Assembly (NCBI GenBank): GCA_000349905.1
Contig: AMXZ01001272.1
Coordinates: 1 to 34,399 of the forward strand
Direction of reading: 5' to 3'
Length of the DNA: 34,399 nt
From: Volvariella volvacea V23
Lineage: Eukaryota > Basidiomycota > Agaricomycetes > Agaricales > Pluteaceae
Shown here piece after piece: positions 9,616 through 21,229 of this stretch (within the stretch, counting starts at the first letter, position 1; each line of letters begins with the position of its first letter). Both the position numbers and the translations under genes were made by a program. The notes beneath the pieces were generated by a model. That model saw nothing but the letters and a program-made list of their open reading frames with translations, ran no database searches and was not told the DNA's origin.

Positions 9616-12250
9616 TCAATATTCGGATATTGCGGCCCTAACATCGTTTATCGCCATTAGGAATTGCAGAGTGCCATTGAAATTGTCTAGAATTCTGCTT
9701 GTAAAAAGAAAATGGTCATTAAGTATGAATACTGAATATACCAAGCACGAGGAGGCTAGATGAATCTCGTTAGGTCCTAGCACTACTGTTTGTCGAGGTT
9801 CGCGGAGTATCACTGAACTTCGAGCTCGATTCATGTCACTGGGTCTGGTGGCATTTGAAGTCTACATTTCTGTGTTTCCAATGAGAGACCAGCTTGCTAT
9901 CGGGAAAGTTTTCCTGGGTATCCTGTCATGCTCTAGCTACCATTGCAATCGTGCTGCTACTTACTAACCTTTAACCATGCGAGAACAGCAATACCATTTC
10001 ATTCGTGGTGATGATGCTGCTTAGGGAGTACTTCGAGAAAGCGTATGATTGCCCGTTGAGTTTGGCGCAGGCTCAAGAGGCCGTGTCGTTCTAGTTCATG
10101 AGTGTTTCTATCAAAACCAATTATGCTCAGTGGACAAACGGGACAGGTATATTTAACGCACGAAGTTGGAGTCCAAGCACGGCTCCAAAATCGGAGGTAT
10201 CGCATATCCTCTGCCGGTCTGCATCTTGAAATTTAAATCCTTCGAAGGAAGAGGTGAGAAGAAACCAACGTACAATGAACTCGATAGATCGCAATTGGAC
10301 AGCACTATTAGAGAGGCAAGTACAAAGCTGTCCGGTGATGTCTTAAAGGCGTGGGCTCGTATCTTAAGCAGGCTCTAGAGAGGGCCAATAAAGTGCTCCA
10401 TGATAACGGGCATGCCATCTTGCATTCTGTACGCACGCCCCACGCATTGGAGGTAGCGAAATCACCCAGCAAGCTCGCATGATATTCTTCCAATGCGGAA
10501 GCATGTTCTGCACAACTTAATTCGTCGTCTTGAAACTTGGCAATTACTAGTGAGGATTTATTCTAGCATTCCAAATTAGCGCGCTGAATCGAGAGGGAGA
10601 GACTACAAACCAATTTCTTGCAGAGGGCTGCATAGACCGTGTAGTCCAATGTGTTAACCATCACAAGAGGATCTATGATAAGCCTTAAGCACTTGTCAAA
10701 GTCAAAGGATTCTAGCAAGTCAAAATAACTCTCCGGGACATCTGTACCCAGGAATAGGGAGCAGCACCACCAACAGCGAAAGAGAAAGGTTAGATAACTT
10801 GCTTCCTCGTGAGTCTTCTCTAGCTTCTTCAAGCATCGCTCGGATATTCGAAATGCTTGAATGTTGGACTTGAGGCAATAGCTGCCGCTACGTCGCGAGT
10901 CGTGTAAATACTCTGGGAGGGACTCGTGATAGACCTCGATGTGGTCGTTATGTAGCGGGATGTTGAGAGCCGAGTGAAGTTTTCGAAGCGAGAAGCGGCA
11001 ATCGACTGCATCGGCGAATGGAAGAGGCGCTAAGGTCTTGATTCGAAAGAAGTAGTCGCTTGTACTCCAAAGAGAACAGACAAGGAATAGGAGATCCTGC
11101 ATACGTTGATCATTTGGTTCATGTGATGAATGCAAAATCTTGGAGTAGAGCATATCAAGAGGCATTACCAGCAACCCTAGTAGGATTGCTGGTACGCTAT
11201 CAAGGCACTCCTGTAGTTGCTTGTGGGGATTTGCCTCGTCGTTGTCGATATACTTCAGCAGTGACGTAGTGGATAAATTGACCATCGGCTCTAGATGTGA
11301 TAATGCCTACATCCTTTTCTGAGGGCCAAATCCCATCTTGTGCGTAGAATTGGAGAAGGTCGCAGCGTCGGGTGTATATCCTCGAGAAACTGGCCCTAAT
11401 GAACACACGCATCTCTGTAGAGTCCTTGCAGTGAGCGAGGTCGACTTTGGTCCGAAAAAGTAATGATAATGGTTCGGCATAGAAAAATTTGACGATGTAT
11501 GGTTCTGCCCTGCTCGCGATGAGGAAAATAAGGGGAAATTTGTGGCAACAGGACGCGATGAGGACCGAAGTACGGCACTGGTCCTTTGCGTCCCCGCATT
11601 CGTCCAAGCCATCAATTATAATCACTGCAGGTGGAACTCGAGCGACCAACTTCACGGTATTGAGTACAAATCCTTTCCACTGAACCTCCAATATCGCACA
11701 CAAGACTTCCGGGTCCTCTGCAATCACCCTTTCGATCTCTCTCCCTACATCCTTTATCGCTACGGCTAGTCGATGAGCAATGATCAAGACGAATCTGTCG
11801 AAGTTATTCCGTTGGGGATCGTTGGCAAAGAAGGAGCCTGCAACTTGAGCCCTGCTGTTTGGTTTATCTAATCTTTCTGCGGCACTCATCGCAATCGCCG
11901 ATTTCCCTATCCCTGCAGGACCCAGAAGCCACGAGATATTCCTTTCTCGGTGCTGATCTTCGATCCACGTTGTTTTATCGAGAATGATCGCCCGGCGGGT
12001 ATTGGGATCGCATCTCAATGGATTTGCGCGCACTTTACCGGTATGCATCGCGTCTGCGACGATAAGGGCACGCAATTGCTCTCTGGCTGCGACAAACGTG
12101 AGTAGCTAGTCCTAAGATAGTACCACCTTGTCTAGTATATTCAAGCCAGTACGCTTCCTTGCCGCTGAAGTTGTTAATGGTATTTCCTGTTCCACACGGT
12201 GCGATGATAGCACCCCCGTTGTTCATAAGGCCTGCACCATTGAAGAAGTC
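9616..12250 (-). pseudogene. Decayed NACHT NLR paralogue (NLR-B)
   Basis: Paralogue of the two intact NACHT genes, with several lesions. The N-terminal exon (12127-12250, with an in-frame ATG at 12226) carries NNGGAIIAPCGTGNTINN. A 40-nt intron (12087-12126) at the conserved phase-1 position leads into REQLRALIVADAMHTGK. Walker A GPAGIGKS and Walker B VIIIDGLDEC remain. At 11255-11264 a net two-base loss shifts frame: the first frame ends in VTAEVYRQRR, while the homologous continuation LLKYIDNDEAN is in another frame. The next exon (from 10562, after a 48-nt intron) hits TAA at 10308. Further downstream YLRFWSRAW and VLPKQHHHHE match exons of the paralogues, but TGA at 9999-10001 replaces the Leu of HELNA. 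A SHWK exon remnant at about 9875-9922 and traces down to 9616 follow. Sequencing error could explain one lesion, not all three. The true 5' and 3' limits are uncertain. Confidence 0.82.
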
Positions 12251-12262
12251 TGCTGAGACAAC

Positions 12263-13739
12263 ACTAGAGGGGCGTCAAACTCGACGCTTAGGTGTAGACC
12301 GTCTTCACGTGCAGCTATGACGAGAAAACTGTGCACCCATTACTTCGTGGTTGATCTAATAGCAGGGTGAGAGCTGTAGCTTGACAATATCCTCTAATGC
12401 TGTGCGGACACTACCAAACAGAATCAAGGGCTCGTTGAACCTTATGATCTAAGTGGCTACTAGTAGATATGATCAAACCCGTGCTATATGATACTTATTC
12501 GCACTGCAATCGTGTTTTTCAAGAGGCTACAATCTCTGAACACGTTGTCCATTTGATAGGTGAGATATGACCGCGTTCTCATCATTTTGGGCAGATCTGA
12601 ACAGGGTAATTCATGTATCACATACTTACAATTCTCCTCCGCACTGACACGGCCACTCTAGCTGGATTCTTTGACAGCATAGTCACCTAAAAGTGGTGAA
12701 CTTCGAGTACACTGAAATGATCTTGAATGCATCAACCTTATCAATGGAAGGCACAAAGTCGAAGTCAAGCTCAAAAGTACACCTGCCCCAAATCCTCGAG
12801 ACCTGTCCTTCCTGCTCTTGCACGATCCCTCGCCTCCCCCTTGCCAACTGATGCGTTGACTGTCAGTTTTAGGGCCCGTAAGTGTTGATAAGGCCGTCGC
12901 GCCTCTGCTCTTTCAAGGCTCAGATTTGCGGTCGGTATACGACAAGACAAACGAGGATTGGAACACGGGCGGTGGTGTGAAGTGGCGAGCTGATGAACAC
13001 GCTCCGAAACCTGGATATCTCTTCTCAGCCTTCTTCTCCCTTCGTATGTGGCCAGAGCCAGCGTGTGTACAAGGGCATTAGGTGAACCAAGTTCATTCTG
13101 CACATCTAACGGTGAGCATCGCTCCCACCCCTAGCCTCTCACTCGCCCATGCTTTTCCAAGGACTTCGCGAAAATTTGGGCCCCTCCTGCATTGCTTCAC
13201 CATCAATGAAAAACCGGATCTTGATTGGCCTCCTGAGAGTATGTACTGCAGGTGCTGAAATAAAAACCAGGACGCTGGTGAAGCCTCTGGCACACCGGCC
13301 GGCGCCTGATGATGTTGGCCCCTGTTTATCGGCCCGGAATGTCGTGTACTCTGTCTGCCTCGCTTACCGTCATGAGGCCGACTGACGTCCAACTAGTTCT
13401 GATCTTTTCGACGGACACGTTATACCGCCTCCTAGTGCTAAACTAATGGCTACAGCTCTCTTACACAACCGCCTCTGGGATCTTGGTACACCCTTTGAAG
13501 AATCAAAGCGGCTATGATTGCCCAACTCAGGCGGTCAAATGTCCGAGTTGCTCCAAGGCTTGACGCAGGTCAAAGCGCCACTGCGCTGCCTGTCTATTTT
13601 GACGGGACCAACATCATTGAACGACCACAATTAGTCCTCGAGTTCCCATCAAGCGGGATGAAGGGCAGCGACCTAGGCTATAAACGGGGCAAGGTATCCC
13701 TCCCTCTTAACCATCTCTCCATCCGAGTCGATACTCACG
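12263..13739. other. Gene-free intergenic stretch
   Basis: About 1.5 kb without a supportable gene. Minus-strand frames at 12771-13103 and 13093-13392 and the plus-strand frame at 13514-13831 are Arg- and Pro-rich with no hydrophobic core, motif or paralogue support. Bases just before 13740 should hold the promoter of the secreted cysteine-rich gene. No repeat with the rest of the window was noticed. Confidence 0.45.
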
Positions 13740-14791
13740 ATGAGGTCCAACTTCGCCGCGAACCTCTTCATTGTGCTGGCCCTCGCTCCCGGCGGTCATC
13801 TGGTCCAAGGCCAAAGCCACAGCGGCAATGAGCTGGGCTATTATACCGATGTCTGCGCGAACGTCAACGGGAGCATCAAGGTTCCCAATCCCCTGATGCC
13901 GTGGGCTAGCATCACGATGGGCCATATCAGTAAGCGACCGCGGTGTCTCTCGCATTTCGGAGAATCGTTCTCAAGACCCCTGTATAGAGGCCTGCATCTG
14001 CATCTCGACTATTCCGAATTATATCGCCTCCCACCCTTTCGTCGCTGCTTCCGTTGCACTCGTCGGGAAGGAGAAGGTCGTCGCAGCGTTGACCAAGATG
14101 GTGCGCATGTTCAGTTGCAATAGCCCGGCCACCGAACCTAATATGCGTAGTAGATTCAAGATAGCACAGATCGTCACACTTGCCAGTTCCCTCCACTCTC
14201 CTTTCCAATGTGCTCGGTTGAGGACCCCTGCAGCTTTGGATGCAGAAACGGGTATGTGCCTTACCTCCCACACACATCCCAGTCCCCCATACGTGTTTTC
14301 TCACAGCTACGAGCCATCCCAAACAACTCCAAGCACATGCGTATGCCCCGAGCCTTACACCGAGTGCAACGGAGAATGTGGCAACTTCCACGGCTGCCCC
14401 AGCGCACGCTACAAACGTGATAGATATCAAGACAAAAAAGGTTTTCATTGTCCTAACGGGCAGACTGCTTGCGGAATCCTTGGACGAAGTGCTCAGTCCT
14501 GGGAGTGCATCGACACACGGAGTGACCTCGAGAACTGTGAGTCGTTGACTGAGATCGCAGTTGTGCAGCACATTTATGCCACGATGGTTTGCATTAGGTG
14601 GAGGATGCGTGTTTCCGTTACCTGGAAGCCAGACAACGCCCGGAGGGCAAGATTGTACTGAATTGCAGGGCGTGGCGGATGTTTCGTGTGTTGATGGGCG
14701 ATGTTTGGTGCACCGTTGCATGCCAGGATATGTTACTCATGAGGGCAAGCATTCGTGCGTGTACTCGGGGCAAAATGATGGACAAGCTTAG
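13740..14791 (+). CDS. priA/CPL1-like cysteine-rich secreted protein
   Basis: Resembles basidiomycete priA/CPL1-like proteins, which are secreted Cys-rich proteins linked to fruiting in Lentinula (priA) and to virulence in Cryptococcus (CPL1). The precise role here is unknown. The N-terminus is a signal peptide (MRSNFAANLFIVLALAPGG). Likely exons: 13740-13929, 13976 to about 14113, about 14170-14233, 14288-14536 and 14598-14791. The splice near 14101-14186 is the weak point: a GTTGCA donor at 14114 keeps HTCQF, while GTGCGC at 14101 would skip it. Family-like blocks are CIEACICI, GYEPSQTTPSTCVC, ECNGECGNFHGCP, WECIDTRSDLENCGGCVFPL, GQDCTELQGVADVSCVDGRC and CMPGYVTHEGKHSCV. The 14537-14597 intron splits the Cys of ENCGGC. 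It converges with the F-box gene on the opposite strand. Confidence 0.8.
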
Positions 14792-14925
14792 ATAACTTCA
14801 CCAACCAACGGACATCTGGACAATATGTAGTCGTCCGCATCTTCGTATTATAATCACCGTACATGAGCGCAATGATCAAACTACGAAGACAAAGGCCAGC
14901 CTCAATAAAACCTCTCGCAGGACAT

Positions 14926-16331
14926 TTACATGAGCGTCTGCGAGAACCATAAGCCTCAAAACCGGGACACGAACACAAAAGCCGACTTACGACCAAAGCA
15001 AACGAACAAGCCAAGCACCCGCACACAATCTCCTCTACCAAACTCCGCAACAAATCCACATCTCTCGCCTCGCCCTCGCTCGGACATATGGGCGCTTCAA
15101 TGAACCTCAACGTCCCCGGTGTGCTTGTGCTCGCATTGCATCCCCTCAGTTGCGCGATAGGCGTCAGATCCGCGAGGACGAGCCCAGTCTCGATTCTCAG
15201 CTCCAAAAGCTCCGGACACAACATCGGCGACGACGAAGAGAGCGCCTTGAAGATGTTATATTCCTCTCCTGCGGCTCCAGGTAAAACCGCCGCTTCACCG
15301 ATCGCATCGCCGCGAAGCGTAAGACGAAGAAGATTGGGCAGCCGAGAGAGCCATCGGACCAAGTAAGGTATATCATCGACTTGAAGGACCTCGACGAGCT
15401 CCAGGTTCCGTAGGTTGGCAGGGAGGAACGACGGCTGGCTCCATTGCGAGAAGAGGGAGTTCAACGAACCAAGGCTAGTATCCAGGTGACCCCTGAAGAA
15501 CGGGTTCTCTCGCGCCGTATAACCAAACACCCGGGGTTCTTCTTCGATCTGGAGAGTCTGGAGGTTGGGTGCCTGAATGTGGGAGGTGAGATGCGCGGGG
15601 TGTTCGATGCAGGATACGTAGAGCGTTCGAAGGTTAGGGAGGTGGACGTGCGGAAGGTCTTCGGCATACGACTCGGCGCGGAAGTTGCATAGTTTGAGGG
15701 TGTAGGTGTTGGGAGCCCTGGAGAGGTGCTGAGTGATTTCTGTGAGCGTGGAAAGTGCACCTCGGTAGGCCAGCTCCAGACTCCCCGTATGCGCGCCAAT
15801 GAATGGGGCTATCCACTGCGCAGGCAGATTGATACCAGCGAATGCCCTGAGTTTTGGTGGAAGTTTTATTGACGAATCGTCCCCGGCGAAAAATTGTGAT
15901 ATGACATCTTTGTCGTAGTCTACGTCGGAGCTGGAGAGTCTCAACTCTTGCAAGTTGGCTCTGAGGTCCTTCCACAAGCATGCAGCGAGAACTTTTGTTG
16001 GAACGTCTGCATATATCCAGTTTCGGGACAAGCTGGCGAGGCGCGCGATTGGGAGAGCGGAGACGAACTGCGGCCGTACATAGACGTTGGGTTTGACATA
16101 TAGAGATATCGGGGAGGCTTTGGCTTTGGTGATTTGTTGGTCGAGTAGTGTAAGGTTGGTGGATTTATCGATGGAAATGATACCCCATAGACGCGGTGTC
16201 GACTCGACGATTTCGTACCATGTTTTGCACACGAGGCAAAGTGGAGGAATGTACGTAACGCCGTCGGTGAGAATACCGATCTCGAATGCTCTGGCGAGGA
16301 CTTCGGGTGGCAGTTCGTTGATGTGTAGCAT
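14926..16331 (-). CDS. F-box protein
   Basis: The N-terminal F-box (INELPPEVLARAFEIG ... LCLVCKTWYEIVESTPRLW, residues 4-49) marks a likely SCF ubiquitin-ligase adaptor, as is common in Agaricomycetes. The rest contains spaced leucine-rich segments (LPNLRTLYVSCIE, APNLQTLQIEEE, LRNLELVEVLQVD, LPNLLRLTLRG) suggesting an LRR-like substrate-binding region. Preferred model: exon 14991-16331, intron 14938-14990 (53 nt, strong GTAAGT donor, GCAG acceptor), last exon 14926-14937, giving 450 residues ending in TLM. Unspliced, the frame runs on to 14733 and overlaps the last exon of the convergent priA-like gene; that Arg- and Cys-rich extension looks non-coding. The start is the first ATG, immediately before the F-box. 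Confidence 0.8.
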
Positions 16332-17345
16332 AGTATGAAGGGGGTAGTGCGGTAAGAGAGTTGAATGCAGAATAACTTCGAGTAACGACTTTTTATGTTC
16401 GAGTTTAGGAGCTTGAGTCAGGTCAGGTTCGCTCTCGGGTTGTCACTTCCACTGCCTCGACGCTTCCGTTCCTGGCTCCGATTGCTTAGACCACTGATCT
16501 TGGCTCTTGCACTCAATCCGGCGACGACCTTATACCCGCCATGGCTTCACCGCTCCTAGTGTCGTCCCATCTATTTCAAGCCTTCTCACAATTTGACCTA
16601 GGCGTTTTTTTGAGTTCTTCAGACATTCTACTGCTATCTGAGCATTCGACGATAGTGTTCCGCTGGCATCTGACTCAACACATCCATCAGTTGGCTGACC
16701 GCCTGAACTGACTCACAATGACTCGATAGACCCACCTCAGGCATAGGCAGTGATTCTGTTCAGAGTCGTGAGCACTGCATATTGTAGTGATGCTGTCATG
16801 TATAGCGTGTCGCCCCTGCCTGTCCGCACAACGCGAACGTCCACGGACGGAAGGCGGTGGGCCGGAAACACCGAGTATTTAGGATTCGTCAACAGTCGAG
16901 GTGGGATTCCGCGCTTTCTTTCACCGTTCGAGGCCTGTACTTGAGACAACGCGCTAGGTGATCTTCATTCGGATCTTTTTAGCAGAACACGGTGGATTCC
17001 AATTAGCGTTGAGGTGACCATCCCGTACGGTTTGTTCGCCGCCAGCCGCGCATGACCAGTCACGTGAGCTGTACGAGTCAGGGCTTCCATGTCCACAAAC
17101 CAGATTGCTTTAGCCTGTCAGCTCAACGGATCATTCTCCGAACTTGATACGCTTCGCTAGATGTGCAGAACGTTATCATCTCGTAAACCACTAGCAGATG
17201 GCAACTAGTGCAAAAAAAAAGGTCTAGAATATAACGCTCAATAGCGGATATCTATGCTACGCTGTCTAATTACTGCAGGTATAAACCGCTGTTCTCTATG
17301 ATCCGTATTTTAAACACGAAAGCACAGTTGTCGCGGGTAGTCTGT
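16332..17345. other. Gene-free intergenic stretch
   Basis: About 1 kb between the 5' end of the F-box gene and the 3' end of the peroxiredoxin gene. The side near 16332 should hold the F-box promoter. Overlapping frames on both strands at 16737-16949 have no recognisable content. A run of nine A lies near 17212. Nothing else is noted. Confidence 0.5.
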
Positions 17346-18362
17346 TCAGTTGACGCGAGCTCGCTTCTTAGCATTTCCATTGACGCCGTTCGGGCCATTT
17401 GGACCGTGTCCGTTAGCTTCCCCAGCGGTGGCGGAGAAGTATTCCAAGGAGGACTTGGGATCTGCCTTGATAGTTCTCGAGCCTTCGGTCCAGTTGGCAG
17501 GGCAGACTTCTCCATGCTCGTCCTAAAGCACAAAAGTGATCAGTTCCAATATCCAATCAGTCACCACAAAAGACGCACAGTGAATTGGAGAGCCTTGACC
17601 AAACGAATAGTCTCATCAACGGACCGACCAACGGGGAGGTCGTTGATCGTGATTTGCCTGTTTGGGGAGCAAGTTAATTATGGAAAGGAAAACCGAAAGA
17701 GACGGAACTCGGCACGCGACGTACCTGATGACACCCTTAGGGTCGATGATGAATAGACCGCGGAGCGAGATACCCTCGTCAGGCAACAAGACTCCGTAGT
17801 CACGGGAGATGTTCATGTTTCGATCCGCGACTAGAGGCAGCTTCAGGTCTGGCCCGAGGCCGCCTTCCTTGCGAGGTTGAGTGGCCCATGCAAAGTGGGA
17901 GTACTTGGAGTCGGTGGAGATGCCTAGGGGCGGTGTGAAGGTATGTTGAGATAGGGGAGGGAAGGGAATGGCGCGACATACCGAGGACGACAGTTTGGAG
18001 CTGTTGGAATTCCTCCAACGCGTCGTTGAAGGCAAGAATTTCGCTTGAAAAAGGATGTCAGCATCATTTGTTGCCACAAAGAAACTCGAGGATCGGCGCA
18101 GTACTCACGTTGGGCAGACAAAAGTGAAGTCCCTTTGAAGGGTAAACGCGGGCTTTGAGGACTTGTGGAGGGTACACTTACATGGGGTAGAAGAGCAGAA
18201 TCACCCTACGCGTTGATCTGAGTCACAATTCGTCATTAGAGAACGCGACAGCTGAACATACCATTTCCCAAGGTAATCCGACAAGGAGACATCTTGGAAG
18301 AGACCCTCGATGACAGCAGGAGCAGTGAAAGCTGGTGCGGGTTGCTTAACAGCAGCGACCAT
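17346..18362 (-). CDS. Typical 2-Cys peroxiredoxin (thioredoxin peroxidase)
   Basis: Reduces H2O2, organic peroxides and peroxynitrite using thioredoxin; normally an abundant cytosolic enzyme (Tsa1 type). Exons (minus): 18262-18362, 18182-18205, 18109-18132, 17982-18043, 17725-17923, 17579-17657, 17346-17522, giving 221 residues. The peroxidatic Cys is C48 in [10 protein letters not shown] and the resolving Cys is C170 in GEVCPANW, the usual spacing. The GGLG loop (RKEGGLG) and the YF motif (SLEYFSA) are both present; together they mark peroxiredoxins sensitive to overoxidation. After YF there is an unusual tail rich in Gly and Asn ending KKRARVN, a basic patch that could be a nuclear localisation signal. 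Seven exons, two of only 24 nt, are typical for basidiomycetes. Family assignment is secure. Confidence 0.95.
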
Positions 18363-18717
18363 CGTTATACAGTTGAAAAAAGTTGTGTTCAGTACAGTCG
18401 GAGAGTCAAGGAAGAGTCAAGGTTGTGGTCCGATGAATTTTGGGGACCCGCTCATTTAACGGGGCCATTTTTTCGCGCGTTCTTTGGCTTTGTTTGGTTT
18501 TTAGCGTCGATGATGTACGACATTCGGCGCAAATCTGTGATCTGCGTTTTCGGGTGTTTTGTTTTGCAGGACAAGAAGGTTCGAGGCGACGCCGGGACCG
18601 CTCGATTGTGGAGAAGGAATCAAGGTGTCTTTTGATAATGCCCCTTGAAGGTAGTATTATGGTAAGCATAAATAAAGGATGACGAGGTGGTTGGGGTGAT
18701 TCTTTATATTTGAGCAG
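18363..18717. other. Intergenic region upstream of the peroxiredoxin gene
   Basis: About 350 bases with no supportable gene, expected to carry the peroxiredoxin promoter on the minus strand. No clear TATA box or stress element was identified by eye. Confidence 0.4.
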
Positions 18718-19077
18718 ATGGGGTATTTAGAATTAGATGGGTACGCGCCCTCAAAGGACGCGTCGTCGGGATCATCCGGACCCACTTTAAATCAAACTGT
18801 GCCTCCTGGTCAGGTGACTGGCGCCGTACGTGATGAGATCATCGGGCTAATAAATGTGGATATATACACCGTATTATTGCTGCAGAAGAGACTAATAGGA
18901 CGACCTTTAGAGACACTTCATACCTATGGGTTTGATGAACTAGCAGAGCCAGAAAGGGTTTCGTTGGAGGCGGTGGTGCAGAACGCCCACTTTGAGTCAG
19001 AAGATCTGAGAAGGGTTCTTATGAAAGATTGCTTCACCATCGTATCCATAAACCAACCCTATTGTTCTGCGCTCTGA
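18718..19077 (+). pseudogene. Orphan C-terminal fragment of an F-box/LRR-like gene
   Basis: A 119-residue open frame whose second half matches the C-terminal exon of the full-length F-box gene at 19498-21229: GRPLETLHTYGFDELAEPER here against GRPLQTLCIHGFGELTEPER there, continuing into HFESEDLR against HFELRDI. The first half has no match in the window, and no F-box lies upstream. The best reading is the remnant of a second paralogue left by partial tandem duplication, either a pseudogene or possibly the terminal exon of an unrecognised gene. Divergence is too high for a very recent copy. Confidence 0.65.
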
Positions 19078-19312
19078 TCATCGTTACGTGCTCACCATTT
19101 CGTTTTCGTATCAATCTCCCCGCTCCCTGCTTATCTTTGACTTTTTGAACCAGTCAGTGTCAACTGTAATGTAAGGAGAATGCACTGATTTGTTGTGGTA
19201 CGGTCATCGATAGTCAATGTCCGGGCCTGGATGTGCGATTCTCTTTATCCTTTACGTGGATGCGCTAGCTTGTAGCTCACGAGAGAAGGTGATGCCTTGC
19301 GTGGGAGAAACC

Positions 19313-19321
19313 TACATATAA
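19313..19321 (+). promoter_or_regulatory. Possible TATA box of the F-box gene
   Basis: The sequence TACATATAA lies about 180 bases upstream of the ATG at 19498. It is the only TATA-like element noticed in this 420-base upstream region, which otherwise shows no gene. Function is inferred from position only. Confidence 0.25.
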
Positions 19322-19497
19322 CCCCGTCGTTGCACGAATTGGGATTGATAATCGCGGGCGCCTATCACGAGCTGGCGCGTGGGCTCTAGACCCTGCTACT
19401 CTTTACCAAAACTGGCCACCGTCATACATACGCCCCTCCATCCATCGACCAACTTTGATTTCAGAGGGCTTGTTCCTTCGGTCATCAACTGCTCCCC

Positions 19498-21229
19498 ATG
19501 GGGGACAGTACCGATTCGAGTCATGACACAAAGTGCGTCCAAATCAACCACAATGCCGCGCCTACTGTGCACGTCACTTCGCTATATCCCGACATCCTCG
19601 GTCACATATTTCTTTTGTTAGCAGAACGCGCTGGTTGGCGTTACCAATATTACGTTCCGCAGACTTCTCATGTTTGCAGATATTGGCGGACTGTGGCCAT
19701 ACAGACCCCGCAGTTATGGAATAGGTTCATCATATGGGATTCCCATTTCCTGGAGCGTCCTTGGACGCAGGAATGCATCGACAGGAGTAGATCCGCATTG
19801 CTTGACATCACTGTGTATCCCTACAGTGGTATAACCCCCAAGTTGATCCCAGACCTCTGTCGTGTGCAATCGCTCAAGATCAATGGTAGTAGCCCGCGTT
19901 CCCGGTGGCATCTCATCAAAGAGATGTTGCAATCCTATACCGGTGTTTCAAATCCAAACATGCAATCCTTAACTGTGTCTTATCATGTACCCTATCCTGT
20001 GAATTCAGCACAACTCCCATTCCTATTATTTCACGACAATACACCGAATCTGGTATATCTGCACCTGAATGGTTGCTCACTAGACGATTGGAACTGTCTT
20101 GCCCACCTTCACTTTTTAAAGGTCCTGATTCTCGCGGGGTTGGACGGGTTACCATCACTCGAAGCGCTCTCACATATTCCTTACCTGGAAGACCTCAGCA
20201 TTAATTTTGCAAAGCCGATGACCACCGCCCTTGCACCCACCACCAATACCATTCGTTTTCCCTCCCTTCGGAAATTCTTCCTGCATAACTCAATGGCTTC
20301 TATGACGAGCTACATCTTGGCATGCATTCACTTACCATCCTGCACCAAAATGGATCTCGAGTGTAGTGGCGGAACAGAACAGGATTTCGTGGACCTGGCA
20401 CCCGTTCTTACCCGCTTCTTGACCACCGGTGCACCTCTCCTTTCCACTGCTCCACTCCATTGTCTGGAACTGGGAGAAGATTGGATAGCCGCAACGTATG
20501 TGGATGGCCACAAACACTCGCCAAATGCGTGTACCTGTACTTCAGCGCTCGAAGTTGCATTCACATCGGACGGAACAAGGATCGAAGTCAGCTCCGACTC
20601 GGTGGAAACTAAATTCTTTGTTGCCAACAACATCATAATCCCCCTTTCTCTCTGCTTTAATCATCGCCATACTCGTTACCTCTTGTGGTTTCATAACGAC
20701 GTGAATCCCTCGGAAATCGTATTTGATTTAGACAGTCAGCTCTTCTCCCAAGCTCCAGAGTTAAGGGTCCTTGATGTGGTGACCAACCAAGCCGGGTTCC
20801 TTGACGCCATTGTACAGGAGGACTTGGCTTTGGCTTTGGCTTTAGAACAGCTTGATCTTTATGACGAGAAATTCACCTGTAAGTGATTTACCCTATTAAA
20901 GCCTCTAATCGCCTCATCACTTCCTTCAATCCTATCTTCTATCAGCTGCTTCGTCAAAGCCACAGCCTGCGTGTCCGAATCTCGTCACACTCAACATTAT
21001 CCACCCCGATAGCGTGGAGCCAGGGGCTTCACCGCTAAATGGGACTTTCTTCAACGAATTATCAAGCAAATTAATGACAAGGAAGAGGATGTTGGGTCGA
21101 CCATTACAGACACTTTGCATTCATGGATTTGGCGAGTTGACAGAGCCGGAAAGAGCGATGTTGAAGGATGTGGCGCAGGACGTTCACTTTGAGCTGAGGG
21201 ATATAGGGATGTTTCTCGGGATAGTATAG
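19498..21229 (+). CDS. F-box protein with LRR-like region
   Basis: Two exons, 19498-20878 and 20946-21229, separated by a 67-nt GTAAGT...CAG intron with a phase-1 junction, giving 554 residues. The F-box-like segment covers about residues 25-75 (VTSLYPDILGHIFLLLAER ... TSHVCRYWRTVAIQTPQLW), typical of Agaricomycete F-box proteins that join Skp1 and present substrates for ubiquitination. Leucine-rich segments follow (PNLVYLHLNGCSL, LHFLKVLILAGLDGLPSLEAL, LEDLSINF, APELRVLDVV, LALEQLDLYDE). The C-terminal exon carries GRPLQTLCIHGFGELTEPER, shared with the orphan fragment at 18718-19077. The start ATG is the first in frame. The target is unknown. Confidence 0.82.

Noticed and set aside
12771..13392. 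Possible minus-strand genes from frames of 99-110 codons
   Set aside because: Arg/Pro/Gly-biased composition, mutual overlap, no motif and no splice support; probably chance open frames.
14561..14791. Independent small Cys-rich gene
   Set aside because: It is the last exon of the priA/CPL1-like gene, joined by the 14537-14597 intron that restores ENCGGC.
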